DNA of 64,000 nucleotides from Ensifer adhaerens (GCF_000697965.2 NZ_CP015882.1:992001-1056000), one strand, 5' to 3'; positions 27,553-36,702 are shown, counted from the stretch's first letter. Numbers and translations are program-made. Notes: generated by a model from the letters alone, not told the origin.

Positions 27553-28116
27553 TCAGCGTTTGACGGGCAGCGGCCCGAGCGTGGCCGTGGGGTGTGGGTC
27601 AAGCGCCACTTCGTCTTCGCTGTCGCGCACCAGTTCCGCCGTCGTCACGTCGATGCGTCCGGTCGCGATGGCGAAAGCGTCGGCAAGCAGGATGAGGAAT
27701 GCGGGTACCCCAAAGGCGAGACCGGCCCCGTAGAAGAAGCCCATGGAAAGCCCAGTCGCAGGCGCGCCGACATGCAGGTTGATGAGCGTCTGCGTCCAGC
27801 TGCCGCTGATCATCAGCCAGGTAGCGTAGAGCATCAACACATGGCCAAGAAGCACCGCGACCTTCGCGGCGGCCGGCGGCAGTCGTTTGATGAGCGTATC
27901 AACGCCGAGATGCCCGTGTTCGCGCAAGGCAACCACGGCGCCAAGAAACGTGAGCCAGACGAAGAAGATGCGTGATAGCTCCTCAGAGACCGTGATGCCC
28001 TGATTGAACGCATAGCGCAAAACGACGTTGCCGAAGACGAGGACGACCATGCCGGCAAGCAGCAAGGCAATCGCCACCTTCAGCGCGAAGAAATAGAAAT
28101 CGATAATGCGGATCAT
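27553..28116 (-). CDS. TRAP transporter small permease (DctQ family)
   Basis: A 187-residue protein with four membrane spans and the family pattern NVVLRYAFNQGITVSEELSR followed by FVWLTFLGAVVALREHGHLG. It pairs with DctM. First gene of the five-gene shikimate/quinate operon; the ATG at 28116 has a purine-rich GGGAGGAGC upstream. The C-terminal 35 residues are polar. The promoter should be at 28117-28260, where the palindrome at 28238 lies. Confidence 0.92.
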   Translation of the reverse strand: MIRIIDFYFFALKVAIALLLAGMVVLVFGNVVLRYAFNQGITVSEELSRIFFVWLTFLGAVVALREHGHLGVDTLIKRLPPAAAKVAVLLGHVLMLYATWLMISGSWTQTLINLHVGAPATGLSMGFFYGAGLAFGVPAFLILLADAFAIATGRIDVTTAELVRDSEDEVALDPHPTATLGPLPVKR

Positions 28117-28237
28117 GCGCTCCTCCCAAAGCGGAGTGCCGTCTTGGCGCCCGCGCATCACATTGGCGTCACGGGGCGGCGTCAGGGCACCGGTGCGAAC
28201 ACATCCTCCTCAAGTCGTCTTCGCCACTACAAAATGT

Positions 28238-28251
28238 ACGAACTAGTACGT
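28238..28251. promoter_or_regulatory. Candidate TetR operator
   Basis: ACGAACTAGTACGT is a 14-bp inverted repeat with a single mismatched pair, centred on ACTAGT. It lies in the 278-base gap between the TRAP/shikimate operon and the divergent TetR gene, 122 bases from the dctQ start. Confidence 0.5.
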
Positions 28252-28394
28252 ATGTCAAGCAGACTCTCTTGAAAGACCCCCGTAACCTCAATATGAATCT
28301 CACGGGAGGCGGTGTGGCGAGCCTCTGCGCTCGCCCGTTTCGATTTGGTTTCATTGGAAAATTTCGGCGAGTGCCGGGGGAGTGATGAAAGAGA

Positions 28395-29060
28395 ATGGCG
28401 GGGCGGGTTGAGGCAAGTCGGAAGAACGATCCGGAACGCACCAAGGAAGACATCCTTGTCGTCGCTACGGAAGAGTTCTCGACGCACGGCCTTGCGGGCG
28501 GACGCGTTGACGCGATCGCAGAACGGACCCGAACCTCCAAGCGCATGATCTATTACTATTTCGGGGGCAAGGAGGGACTTTACCTGTCCGTGCTTGAGCG
28601 CGCCTATCGCAAGATCCGCACGCTCGAGGAGGACCTGAAGCTTTCAAGCCTTGCCCCGGAAGAGGCGTTGCGTACGCTAATTTCCAGCACATTCGACCAC
28701 GACGAGGCCAATCCCGACTTTGTGCGATTGGTCAGCATCGAAAACATCCACCACGCAGCGCATATGCTTCGGTCGGAAGCGATCCGTGATCTGAATGTCT
28801 CGGTCATCGAAACGATCGCGGGCATTCTGGACCGCGGTATCGCTGAGGGTGCGTTCAAGCGAAAGGCCGACCCGATAGATGTGCATATGCTGATCAGTGC
28901 CTTCTGCTTCTTCCGGGTTTCGAACCGATATACATTCGGGACTATCTTTCGCAGGGATCTTTCCGAATCGGCCACGATCGGCCGCCATCGCCGAATGATC
29001 GCCGACGCCGTGATCAGCTACCTCCAGACGGAGGAAGGGGCAGCGAACCCCATATCCTAG
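28395..29060 (+). CDS. TetR-family regulator of the shikimate/quinate operon
   Basis: A 221-residue TetR protein: DNA-binding domain at residues 15-65 (VVATEEFSTHGLAGGRVDAI, then RTSKRMIYYYFGGKEGLYL) and a helical ligand domain resembling the TetR_C group with FDHDEANPDFVRLVSIEN. It is divergent from the TRAP/aroE/dehydratase operon, so likely its repressor with shikimate or dehydroshikimate as inducer (context only). The C-terminal region ends in a short polar tail. Confidence 0.88.
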   Translation: MAGRVEASRKNDPERTKEDILVVATEEFSTHGLAGGRVDAIAERTRTSKRMIYYYFGGKEGLYLSVLERAYRKIRTLEEDLKLSSLAPEEALRTLISSTFDHDEANPDFVRLVSIENIHHAAHMLRSEAIRDLNVSVIETIAGILDRGIAEGAFKRKADPIDVHMLISAFCFFRVSNRYTFGTIFRRDLSESATIGRHRRMIADAVISYLQTEEGAANPIS

Positions 29061-29253
29061 GGCTATCGCGCATGGGATGGGAAGCACTCAGGCAATGGGG
29101 TGTTAATGCCAGAACGCTGCCGATCTCAACGACGTGCAGCCCAGACCTCGATAGGCCTCGTCGGCAAGCGCTTGGCTGACGCACGTCACCGTCCACCGTT
29201 GGCTTGACGTTGTCGATGAGAGTGTGTCAGCTTTCCCGCCAGGAGGGCGCTCG

Positions 29254-31125
29254 ATGTCGACGTCGCTGTCGCATATTCGTGAGATAGAACGAGTCGCCTC
29301 CGGGGCCGCGAGCCCACGCGACGAGCCCGTCGTCCAATCCTGGCTTCGCTGCCTCAATGATTACAAGCTGGATCCGACGATCGCGCAGGAAGCCTATATC
29401 GTTCCGGGATCGAAGCTGCGCGAGCATCGCGAACAGGCGGAAGAACTGATCCGCATCGGGCGTTCCGGGCTTGAAGGGCTGTTCAACCAAGTCGCCGAAC
29501 AGAACTATGTCCTGTTGCTGTCCGATGCCCGCGGCGTCACCGTCGATTTCATGGGGGATCCGACCTTCGACAATCAGCTGCGCAAGGCGGGCCTCTATCT
29601 CGGCTCGGAGTGGTCTGAGAGCCGGGCGGGCACCTGTGCCGTCGGGGCGTGCATCGTCTCCGGCCAGCCGGTCATCATCCATCAGGACGATCATTTCGAC
29701 GCGAGCCATATCGGTCTGACCTGTACGGCGGCGCCGGTCTTCGACACGCTCGGCGATCTGACCGCCGTGCTCGACATCTCCCAGCTCCGGTCGCCCACTG
29801 CCAAGGCAAGCCAGCAGCTGGCGCTGCATCTGGTATCCGCCACTGCGCGGCGGATCGAGCTTGCCAACCTCATGACCCGCACCCGCAACGACTGGGTCCT
29901 GCGGCTTGCCCGCTCCCCGGAATTCCTGGATGTCGACCCGGACGCCGCCATCGCCCTCGACGGCAGCGGCCGCATCACCGGCATGACCCATGGTGGCTTC
30001 GGCGCACTCGCCCGCTCGATGAACATCCGCGGCCTCCAGACACGCAATTTCCTCGGCCTTCCGCTCTCGGAGGTGTTCGATATCGACGTGGACGATTTGC
30101 CCAACTTCATGCGCGGTCGTCCGAACGGCGAACGCTTGCTGAGAGCCAAGAGCGGCCTAGTCCTATTCGCCAGCGCCATCGCGCCCGTCGTCAGCCTGCG
30201 CACGCCCGCCGCGCCCGAAGCGCGCCTCCCCCGAGCCCTGCGCGATCTCAGCCAGGGCGACGCGACAATGGAACGGGTGCAGACCCGCGCGGCAAAATTG
30301 GCCACACGCCGCATCCCAATTCTCATTCAAGGGGAGACGGGCAGCGGCAAGGAGTATCTTGCTCGCGCGATCCATGACAGCTGCGGCGACAATGGCAATT
30401 TCGTCGCCGTAAATTGCGCAGCCATTCCCGAACATCTCATCGAATCCGAACTGTTCGGCTACGCACCCGGTGCCTTCACGGGCGCCAGCCAGAAAGGTAA
30501 GCGCGGCCTGATCGAGGATGCGGACGGTGGCACCCTGTTCCTCGACGAGATCGGCGACATGCCGTTCACGCTGCAAAGCCGGCTGTTGCGCGTGCTCTCG
30601 GAAAATGAGATTCAGCCGATTGGGGCGCTGAAGGCCCGGCCAATCCGCCTGCGCGTCGTCTCCGCCTCCCACCGCGATCTGGCGGAACTGGTTAAGCAGG
30701 GCCGTTTCCGGGAAGACCTCTATTACCGCCTGAACGCCGCAACGCTCTCGCTCCCCGCCTTGCGAGAGCGTCAGGATCTTAGCTGGCTGATCGATCAATT
30801 ACGCGCTCGTGTCGAGAAGGAGAACCACGAGTCCTACCGCATCGACACGACGGCTCGGGCGGCCTTGCTCGCGCATGAATGGCCCGGAAATCTGCGTGAG
30901 CTTTCCAATGTTCTGCGCGTGGCCGCGGCCCTTTCCGAAAATGGTCTCATCGATAGCGAGTGCCTGCCGGAACATCTCTTCTCCGAAGCCATCCACTCGT
31001 TGCCCGGCGAGGATGATGCGTTACGCCAGGCACTCAGGGACTGCGGCGACAACGTTTCGGCGCTTGCGAGAAAGCTCGGCGTCAACCGTTCCACGATCCA
31101 CCGCCGTCTGAAGCGGCTCAACTGA
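29254..31125 (+). CDS. Sigma-54-dependent activator (AcoR-like)
   Basis: A 623-residue enhancer-binding protein. The N-terminal sensor region (residues 1-290) contains a GAF domain (ESRAGTCAVGACIVSGQPV) and a following PAS-like stretch. The AAA+ domain (about 320-545) shows Walker A QGETGSGKE, the sigma-54 contact loop APGAFTGAS, Walker B GGTLFLDEIGDM and RRLR-type arginine region FREDLYYRLN. A Fis-type helix-turn-helix ends the protein (VSALARKLGVNRSTIHRRL). ATG 29254 follows CAGGAGGG; a GTG ten codons upstream is less likely. It should activate the -24/-12 promoter of the next gene. Confidence 0.93.
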   Translation: MSTSLSHIREIERVASGAASPRDEPVVQSWLRCLNDYKLDPTIAQEAYIVPGSKLREHREQAEELIRIGRSGLEGLFNQVAEQNYVLLLSDARGVTVDFMGDPTFDNQLRKAGLYLGSEWSESRAGTCAVGACIVSGQPVIIHQDDHFDASHIGLTCTAAPVFDTLGDLTAVLDISQLRSPTAKASQQLALHLVSATARRIELANLMTRTRNDWVLRLARSPEFLDVDPDAAIALDGSGRITGMTHGGFGALARSMNIRGLQTRNFLGLPLSEVFDIDVDDLPNFMRGRPNGERLLRAKSGLVLFASAIAPVVSLRTPAAPEARLPRALRDLSQGDATMERVQTRAAKLATRRIPILIQGETGSGKEYLARAIHDSCGDNGNFVAVNCAAIPEHLIESELFGYAPGAFTGASQKGKRGLIEDADGGTLFLDEIGDMPFTLQSRLLRVLSENEIQPIGALKARPIRLRVVSASHRDLAELVKQGRFREDLYYRLNAATLSLPALRERQDLSWLIDQLRARVEKENHESYRIDTTARAALLAHEWPGNLRELSNVLRVAAALSENGLIDSECLPEHLFSEAIHSLPGEDDALRQALRDCGDNVSALARKLGVNRSTIHRRLKRLN

Positions 31126-31134
31126 CGCAACGCC

Positions 31135-31164
31135 TGCAACACCTGTTGCACCCGGACTGTTGCA
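31135..31164 (+). promoter_or_regulatory. Upstream activator sites for the sigma-54 regulator
   Basis: TGCAACACCTGTTGCA (31135-31150) is a perfect inverted repeat with a 2-base spacer, and a third half-site TGTTGCA follows at 31158-31164. They lie about 75-100 bases before the -24 element, a normal enhancer distance, and resemble sites of AcoR-type activators. Confidence 0.75.
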
Positions 31165-31236
31165 TTTTCGGTGACTTTCGCTCCCGTCACGTTTCAAGCC
31201 TTTGATATCACAAACAAAATAGACGCAGTTGCGATC

Positions 31237-31252
31237 TGGCATGCTGCTTGCT
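31237..31252 (+). promoter_or_regulatory. Sigma-54 (-24/-12) promoter
   Basis: TGGCATGCTGCTTGCT matches the -24/-12 consensus (TGGCAC, 4-5 bases, TTGCW) with GG at 31238-31239 and GC at 31250-31251, exactly 10 bases between them. It lies 37 bases before the dehydrogenase ATG, directly after the gene for a sigma-54 activator. Confidence 0.9.
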
Positions 31253-31288
31253 GCCTCTCCTGTGCAAGAACAAACAGGAGGAAACACA

Positions 31289-32362
31289 ATGAAAGCTCTG
31301 CGCTTTCACGCCGCCAAGGACCTACGCATTGACGATGTCGACGCTCCGCCTGCCCCTGGCCCCGGTGAGGTACTGGTGGAAAATCGTTTCTGCGGCATCT
31401 GCGGGACCGATCTGCACGAATACGCCTATGGCCCGATCTTCATCCCGAAGGAACCGCATCCCTTCACGGGTGCTCATGGACCGCAGATCCTCGGCCATGA
31501 ATTCGGCGGCGTCGTGAAGGCGATCGGCGAAGGGGTTAGCCATGTGAAGCCGGGCGACAGGGTCTCCGTCCAGCCGCTGATCATGCCGCGCCGCGGAGAC
31601 TATTATGCCGATCGTGGTCTGTTTCACCTGAGCGCCAACCTGGCACTGGCCGGCCTATCCTGGCACTCCGGCGGAATGGCGGAAGCGGCGCTGCTCAACG
31701 ACTACAATGTCCAGCCCATTCCCGATGCGCTATCCGACGAAGAAGCCGCGCTGATAGAGCCGACCGCAGTCGCCGTATATGCGTGCGATCGCGGCAGCGT
31801 CACCGCCGGCAACAGCGTGCTGGTCACGGGCGCAGGACCGATCGGCATTCTCGTTGCCATGGCAGCGCGGGCGGCCGGCGCGTCGAAGATTTTTCTCTCC
31901 GATCTCAACGAGACGCGGCTTTCACTGGCGAAGGAAGCACTCCGCGAGGTCCGCACCATCAATCCCAAGATCGAAAAGGTCAGCGATGTTGTCCAGGCCG
32001 AAACCGAGGGCGGCGTTGGCTGCGATGTCGCCATCGAATGCGTCGGCAACGAACATGCGCTCAAGAACTGCGCGAGCGCGGTGCGCAAGCAGGGCGTCGT
32101 CGTGCAGACCGGCCTTCATCCAGGCGAGAACCCGCTGAACTGGTTCGACGTGACCTTCAAGGACATCGATATCCGCGGTTCCTGGGCCTATCCGACCCAC
32201 TACTGGCCGCGCGTGGCGCGCCTGATCGCGAGCGGCCAAATACCGGCTCGCCGCATCGTCACCAAACATGTCTCACTGAGCGAAGCTGTTTCGGCAGGGT
32301 TCGACCAGTTGCTCGATCCCGCCGGTACGCACCTGAAAATACTGATCGACCTCAAGCGTTAG
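31289..32362 (+). CDS. Zinc-type alcohol dehydrogenase (2,3-butanediol dehydrogenase-like)
   Basis: A 357-residue medium-chain dehydrogenase. The catalytic zinc ligands are in GICGTDLHEY and LGHEFGGVV; the NAD loop is VTGAGPIGILVAMAARAAGA, ending in an Asp (FLSDLNETR), consistent with NAD. The segment that carries the four structural-zinc cysteines in many relatives (MPRRGDYYADRGLFHLSANL) has none. The closest group acts on butanediol/acetoin-like diols, but the monooxygenase next door leaves the substrate open. Transcribed from the -24/-12 promoter; GGAGG precedes the ATG. Confidence 0.88.
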   Translation: MKALRFHAAKDLRIDDVDAPPAPGPGEVLVENRFCGICGTDLHEYAYGPIFIPKEPHPFTGAHGPQILGHEFGGVVKAIGEGVSHVKPGDRVSVQPLIMPRRGDYYADRGLFHLSANLALAGLSWHSGGMAEAALLNDYNVQPIPDALSDEEAALIEPTAVAVYACDRGSVTAGNSVLVTGAGPIGILVAMAARAAGASKIFLSDLNETRLSLAKEALREVRTINPKIEKVSDVVQAETEGGVGCDVAIECVGNEHALKNCASAVRKQGVVVQTGLHPGENPLNWFDVTFKDIDIRGSWAYPTHYWPRVARLIASGQIPARRIVTKHVSLSEAVSAGFDQLLDPAGTHLKILIDLKR

Positions 32363-32429
32363 GCCGGTCCCCATTGCGGGACGGTTGAGGAGCCGTTCCG
32401 TTTGTCATCACAGAGCAGGAGGATAAAGG

Positions 32430-34229
32430 ATGCTCGAGAAGACCCCCACCACCCGCGTTCAGGCACAGCTTGATGCCCTTGGCGCTGCACTCGAAACCGG
32501 CCGTATCGACGATGCGGTCAACCTCTTTGCAGAGGAATGCTACTGGCGCGACCTCGTCGCCTTCACCTGGAACCTCAAGACTGTCGAAGGCCGGGACGAG
32601 GTGCGCGATATGCTTCAGGCACAGCTTGCCTCTGCAAAACCCTCCAACTGGCGCGTCGCCGCCGGCGAAGAAGCAACCGAGGCGGATGGCGTGCTTGAAA
32701 GCTGGATCTCGTTCGAGACTGCGACGGGACGCGGCTACGGCCTCGTGCGCATCAAGAACGGCCTGATCTGGACGCTGCTGACGGCACTGGCCGAACTCAA
32801 GGGCCACGAGGAGAAATCCGGCTTTACCCGGCCGCTTGGCGCCAAGCACGGCCAGAATGTCGGCGCGAAAACCTGGAAGGAGGAGCGCGAGCACGAGGAG
32901 CGCACGCTCGGCTATGAGACGCAACCCTATGTCGTGATCATCGGCGGCGGACAGGGCGGCATTGCGCTCGGGGCCCGGCTTCGCCAACTTGGCGTGCCCA
33001 CCATCATCCTCGAAAAGAACGACCGGCCAGGCGACAGCTGGCGCAAGCGCTACAAGTCGCTCTGCCTGCATGACCCCGTCTGGTACGACCACCTGCCCTA
33101 CATCGATTTCCCGAAGAACTGGCCGGTCTTCGCACCGAAGGACAAGATTGGCGACTGGCTGGAATTCTATACCAAGGTGATGGAGCTGAACTACTGGACA
33201 CGCTCCACCGCCAAATCGGCAAAATGGGACGAAGCCGCGAAGGAATGGACCATCGTCGTTGACCGCGACGGTGAGGAAGTGGTGTTGCGGCCAAAGCAGC
33301 TCGTCTTTGCGACCGGCATGTCCGGCAAGGCCAACATTCCGAATTTCAACGGCCGTGAGCGCTTTGTTGGTGACCAGCATCATTCCTCGCAGCACCCGGG
33401 GCCGGATGGCTACAAGGGCAAGAAGGTCGTTGTGATCGGCTCAAACAATTCGGCCCACGACATCTGTGCCGCGCTGTACGAGGCGGGCGTCGACGTCACG
33501 ATGATCCAGCGCTCGACGACCCATATCGTCAAGTCCGACACGCTGATGGATATCGGCCTCGGTGGGCTTTATTCGGAACAGGCGCTGGCCAACGGCGTAA
33601 CGACGGGCAAGGCGGATCTCATCTTCGCGTCGCTTCCCTACCGGATCATGCACGAGTTCCAGATCCCGCTTTACGACAAGATGCGCGAGCGCGACGCCGA
33701 TTTCTACGCGGCACTGGAAAAGGCCGGCTTCCAACTCGATTGGGGCGCGGATGGCTCAGGTCTCTTCATGAAGTACCTGCGCCGCGGGTCCGGATACTAC
33801 ATCGATATCGGCGCGTCGCAGCTGATCATCGATGGCAAGGTGAAGCTTGCCGCAGGACAGGTGGAAGAGATCACCGAAACCTCGATAAAACTGGCTGACG
33901 GCAAGGAGATCCCGGCCGACGTCATCGTCTATGCGACGGGCTACGGTTCGATGAATGGCTGGGTCGCCGATCTCATCGACCAGGAGACAGCCGACAGGGT
34001 CGGCAAGGTCTGGGGACTTGGCTCCGATACGCCGAAGGACCCCGGCCCCTGGGAGGGCGAGCAGCGCAACATGTGGAAGCCCACGCAACAGGATGCCCTG
34101 TGGTTCCATGGTGGTAACTTGCACCAATCGCGCCATTATTCGCAGTACCTGTCACTGCAACTGAAGGCACGATTGGAGGGTATTCAGACGCCGGTTTACG
34201 GTCTGCAAAGCGTCCATCACAAGCGCTGA
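32430..34229 (+). CDS. Flavin-containing monooxygenase with N-terminal NTF2-like domain
   Basis: A 599-residue protein. Residues 10-130 form a SnoaL/NTF2-like fold (FAEECYWRDLVAFTWNLKTV). Residues 165-590 are an FAD/NADPH monooxygenase: FAD loop VVIIGGGQGGIALGARLRQLG, NADPH loop KVVVIGSNNSAHDICAALYE, and FMO-like FVGDQHHSSQHP. Such enzymes hydroxylate or perform Baeyer-Villiger oxygenation of ketones and small organics. It follows the dehydrogenase by 67 bases and is probably in the same sigma-54 operon, consistent with oxidation of an alcohol to a ketone and then oxygenation. Confidence 0.9.
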   Translation: MLEKTPTTRVQAQLDALGAALETGRIDDAVNLFAEECYWRDLVAFTWNLKTVEGRDEVRDMLQAQLASAKPSNWRVAAGEEATEADGVLESWISFETATGRGYGLVRIKNGLIWTLLTALAELKGHEEKSGFTRPLGAKHGQNVGAKTWKEEREHEERTLGYETQPYVVIIGGGQGGIALGARLRQLGVPTIILEKNDRPGDSWRKRYKSLCLHDPVWYDHLPYIDFPKNWPVFAPKDKIGDWLEFYTKVMELNYWTRSTAKSAKWDEAAKEWTIVVDRDGEEVVLRPKQLVFATGMSGKANIPNFNGRERFVGDQHHSSQHPGPDGYKGKKVVVIGSNNSAHDICAALYEAGVDVTMIQRSTTHIVKSDTLMDIGLGGLYSEQALANGVTTGKADLIFASLPYRIMHEFQIPLYDKMRERDADFYAALEKAGFQLDWGADGSGLFMKYLRRGSGYYIDIGASQLIIDGKVKLAAGQVEEITETSIKLADGKEIPADVIVYATGYGSMNGWVADLIDQETADRVGKVWGLGSDTPKDPGPWEGEQRNMWKPTQQDALWFHGGNLHQSRHYSQYLSLQLKARLEGIQTPVYGLQSVHHKR

Positions 34230-34240
34230 ACCATTTAAGA

Positions 34241-34268
34241 GGCAGAGGGAGCTTGAGCGCCCTCTGCC
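34241..34268 (+). terminator. Hairpin after the monooxygenase gene
   Basis: GGCAGAGGG (34241-34249) pairs perfectly with CCCTCTGCC (34260-34268), with an inner GC/GC pair. It lies 12 bases after the stop. No T-run follows, so it may be a processing or weak terminator hairpin. Confidence 0.6.
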
Positions 34269-34625
34269 TGTCGGTGTGTCCGCGTGCAGGCACCCCAGTG
34301 CGGCTGTGTGCCATGCGGACATAGCCAGGAGATTGACGCTGAGCCCGCACTTAATCCTCGTCCGAGACTTGCCAGACCTTCCGGTCCGAACCTTAGAGAC
34401 ATCACCTAGCTGGAACCCTGACCATCGGGTTAGGGCGCGTCTGCGGAGACAATCAAGACTGACAGGAACCAGTAGCAGCGAGGAGCGTTAATGCAACGGA
34501 TCCTTCATGTCGTCTTCAGGTTGGGTCCAACGCGAGCCCCACACGCTTCGGGCCCCTAAAGTCGCCTTCGGGGCCATTGTACCGGGTGTGGCCGGTTGCA
34601 CCCTTGTCATAAGCCAGGAGCTCCC
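34269..34625. other. Spacer before the ATP-grasp gene
   Basis: About 355 bases without a credible gene. Short frames at 34276-34491 and 34507-34773 have no likeness and the second overlaps the next gene. A GC-rich inverted repeat, GGCCCC and GGGGCC about 13 bases apart, lies near 34550-34576 upstream of the ATP-grasp gene and could form a leader hairpin. Confidence 0.4.
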
Positions 34626-35672
34626 ATGCGCATCGCCTTCCTTGTCAACGCGATCGAAACCGAAAGGCCGTCCTATACGACAACATCCTTGGCGCTTGCT
34701 GCGCTTGCTCGTGGCCATGAGGTCCTCTACATCACGCCGAGTGACTTCATACTTGGGCCCGACGACGCATTGATGATCCGGGCGGCACATCTTGGCGACG
34801 CACGCCCCAAGAAGTCCGAAACACTGCTACGCGCTTTGATCGCGCCCGAACAGCAAAGAGCCCTTGTCAATGTTGAGGAGGTGGACGTTCTGTTCTTGCG
34901 GAACGATCCGTCGCTGGATGCCGATACTCGCCCCTGGGCCGCGCATGCGGGTGCAAATTTTGGTCGGCTTGCCGCAGAAAGAGGCACGATCGTCGTCAAC
35001 GACCCATGTGGTCTGGCCTTGGCGCAAGACAAGCTTTACTTCCAGGATTTCCCGGCCATCGTTCGTCCGACCACTTTGATTTCCAAGGACATCGAGGAGA
35101 TCAGGGCGTTTATCGACGATCATTCAGACGGCGTAATCATCAAACCGCTACAGGGATCTGGCGGCAAGAACGTTTTTCGGGTCGGAAGCAGCACCGAATC
35201 CAACCTCAATCAAATCATCGATGCGGTGGGTGAGGTCGGCTATCTCATTGCGCAATGTTACCTTCCGAAGGCGTCGGAAGGAGATACCAGATTGTTTCTC
35301 ATGAACGGGCGACCTTTGCAGCGCGGCGACGTCTACGCTGCGTTCAGGCGCGTTCCCGCGAAGGGAGACGTGCGCTCCAATATTCACGCGCGTGGGACGC
35401 CAAAACGGGCGCATGTGACAAAGGAAATGCTGGCGATCGCCGAGACCTTACGCCCGAAGCTTGTCGAAGATGGCATGTTCCTGGTCGGCCTCGACATCGT
35501 CGGCGACAAGCTGCTTGAGATAAACGTGTTCACGCCCGGTGGTCTCCAGACCATTCGTGAACTCTACGACGTCGACTTCTGCGAGGACATCCTCGAGTCG
35601 CTGGAGAACAAAATTGCGACCAGGAAGACGTATCAAGGAGCGTTGAACAACCGGATCTTGTCGACCCACTAG
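34626..35672 (+). CDS. Glutathione synthetase-like ATP-grasp protein
   Basis: A 348-residue ATP-grasp ligase related to GshB. N-terminal domain begins MRIAFLVNAIETERPSY; the ATP-binding part has GVIIKPLQGSGGKNVF and LVGLDIVGDKLLEINVFTPG, the last holding the metal-binding Glu and Asn. It is somewhat longer than E. coli GshB and lacks a glutamate-cysteine ligase neighbour. The early part (NAIETERPSYTTTSLALAAL) differs from housekeeping GshB, so it may join other acids and amines. ATG 34626 follows GGAGCTCCC. Confidence 0.8.
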   Translation: MRIAFLVNAIETERPSYTTTSLALAALARGHEVLYITPSDFILGPDDALMIRAAHLGDARPKKSETLLRALIAPEQQRALVNVEEVDVLFLRNDPSLDADTRPWAAHAGANFGRLAAERGTIVVNDPCGLALAQDKLYFQDFPAIVRPTTLISKDIEEIRAFIDDHSDGVIIKPLQGSGGKNVFRVGSSTESNLNQIIDAVGEVGYLIAQCYLPKASEGDTRLFLMNGRPLQRGDVYAAFRRVPAKGDVRSNIHARGTPKRAHVTKEMLAIAETLRPKLVEDGMFLVGLDIVGDKLLEINVFTPGGLQTIRELYDVDFCEDILESLENKIATRKTYQGALNNRILSTH

Positions 35673-35801
35673 GACTTTGCCGAAGAACTCTGGGCACAAG
35701 GTCGCTAGCAAATTGGTGCTTTAAAAAAGATCTTTCCAAGGATTCGGAACCGATGGCGCTGTCCTCGGTTTCTCCTGCATACGCGATAGGAGAAGAAGGC
35801 G

Positions 35802-36050
35802 ATGGCCAAAGACGACGATCTAAAAGCCGGCTTTACCGGCACACCCGAAGAACCTCTCGCTGGCGTTCGCAAAGCTGCGCAGACAGCCACCGAAGCAGTG
35901 AAGAGAGAGACGAGCGCTGTCGCGACTGCCGCAGCAGATCATCCTCACACCGCGACCACTCTCGGATTGCTGATCGGCGCCCTCGCCTTTACCATCGGCT
36001 ACGTCGTGGGACGGTCATCGGTCGATACCGGGCGGGGATACTGGCGATAG
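35802..36050 (+). CDS. Small membrane-anchored protein
   Basis: An 82-residue protein with a charged N-terminal half (KDDDLKAGFTGTPEEP), an Ala-rich amphipathic stretch (GVRKAAQTATEAVKRE) and one C-terminal membrane span (TLGLLIGALAFTIGYVVG). The design recalls the ElaB/YqjD/DUF883 group of ribosome- or stress-associated tail-anchored proteins, without clear sequence identity. AGGAGAAGAAGG precedes the ATG. Monocistronic. Confidence 0.65.
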   Translation: MAKDDDLKAGFTGTPEEPLAGVRKAAQTATEAVKRETSAVATAAADHPHTATTLGLLIGALAFTIGYVVGRSSVDTGRGYWR

Positions 36051-36204
36051 ATCCGCCAGCCGGCGAAGCTGATGTTCGCCGGCGCCTCTCAAATCACGAT
36101 AACTCTTACCATGAATTTAGGCGCGGCTAATATCTATTGACTATAGCGTGCACTATGCAAGGCTGAAAGCTCTTGATTGTGTCGTGACGCTGTAGGGTTT
36201 CTTC

Positions 36205-36702
36205 ATGTTCTTGGTCCGCACCGATCTCGATGTCGCCATCACACGATGGCGCGAGATCATCTTGACTTCCTTGCCGTGGGACCAACTTGGCGGCTACGTT
36301 GCGTTGCGCAAGCATGATTTGACAATCGAACTTCACAACCTCGATGAGGATAGCGATCTGCTCGTCTTTGCCACCGATGGCGAAGTTCTGGCCAGCCGGT
36401 TCCGTTCAGCTTATCCCTTTGTGGTGACATACGGGAGGAATCCCGGCTACCCGCTGGAATACCTGGTCTGGCTTTCATTCCACATGCAAGCGAACTTCGA
36501 TCGGTTGGGTGTCCTGGAGATGAGCGCGACTTACGAGGACGAAGAGGGCGACATCGAAAGCATGTCTGCCATGGCGATGGGCTTCTCGCGTCAGGCCGAC
36601 CTTGACGACTTTATAGCGCGGTTCGACGGCAAGGACCTGAGCCAGGATTTGTTGTTCGGCTATGACGCTTATCTATTGGAGGTGGGAGAGAAGATCGGCT
36701 AA
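36205..36702 (+). CDS. Unknown acidic cytosolic protein
   Basis: A 165-residue protein not recognised. It has no signal peptide or membrane span, is acidic, and has a predicted mixed alpha/beta pattern with LRKHDLTIELHNLDEDSDLL and a duplicated-looking C-terminal end. A weak AGGG lies 9 bases before the ATG. Codon usage looks normal for the region. It could be an immunity or regulatory protein, but nothing supports a specific role. Confidence 0.55.
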   Translation: MFLVRTDLDVAITRWREIILTSLPWDQLGGYVALRKHDLTIELHNLDEDSDLLVFATDGEVLASRFRSAYPFVVTYGRNPGYPLEYLVWLSFHMQANFDRLGVLEMSATYEDEEGDIESMSAMAMGFSRQADLDDFIARFDGKDLSQDLLFGYDAYLLEVGEKIG

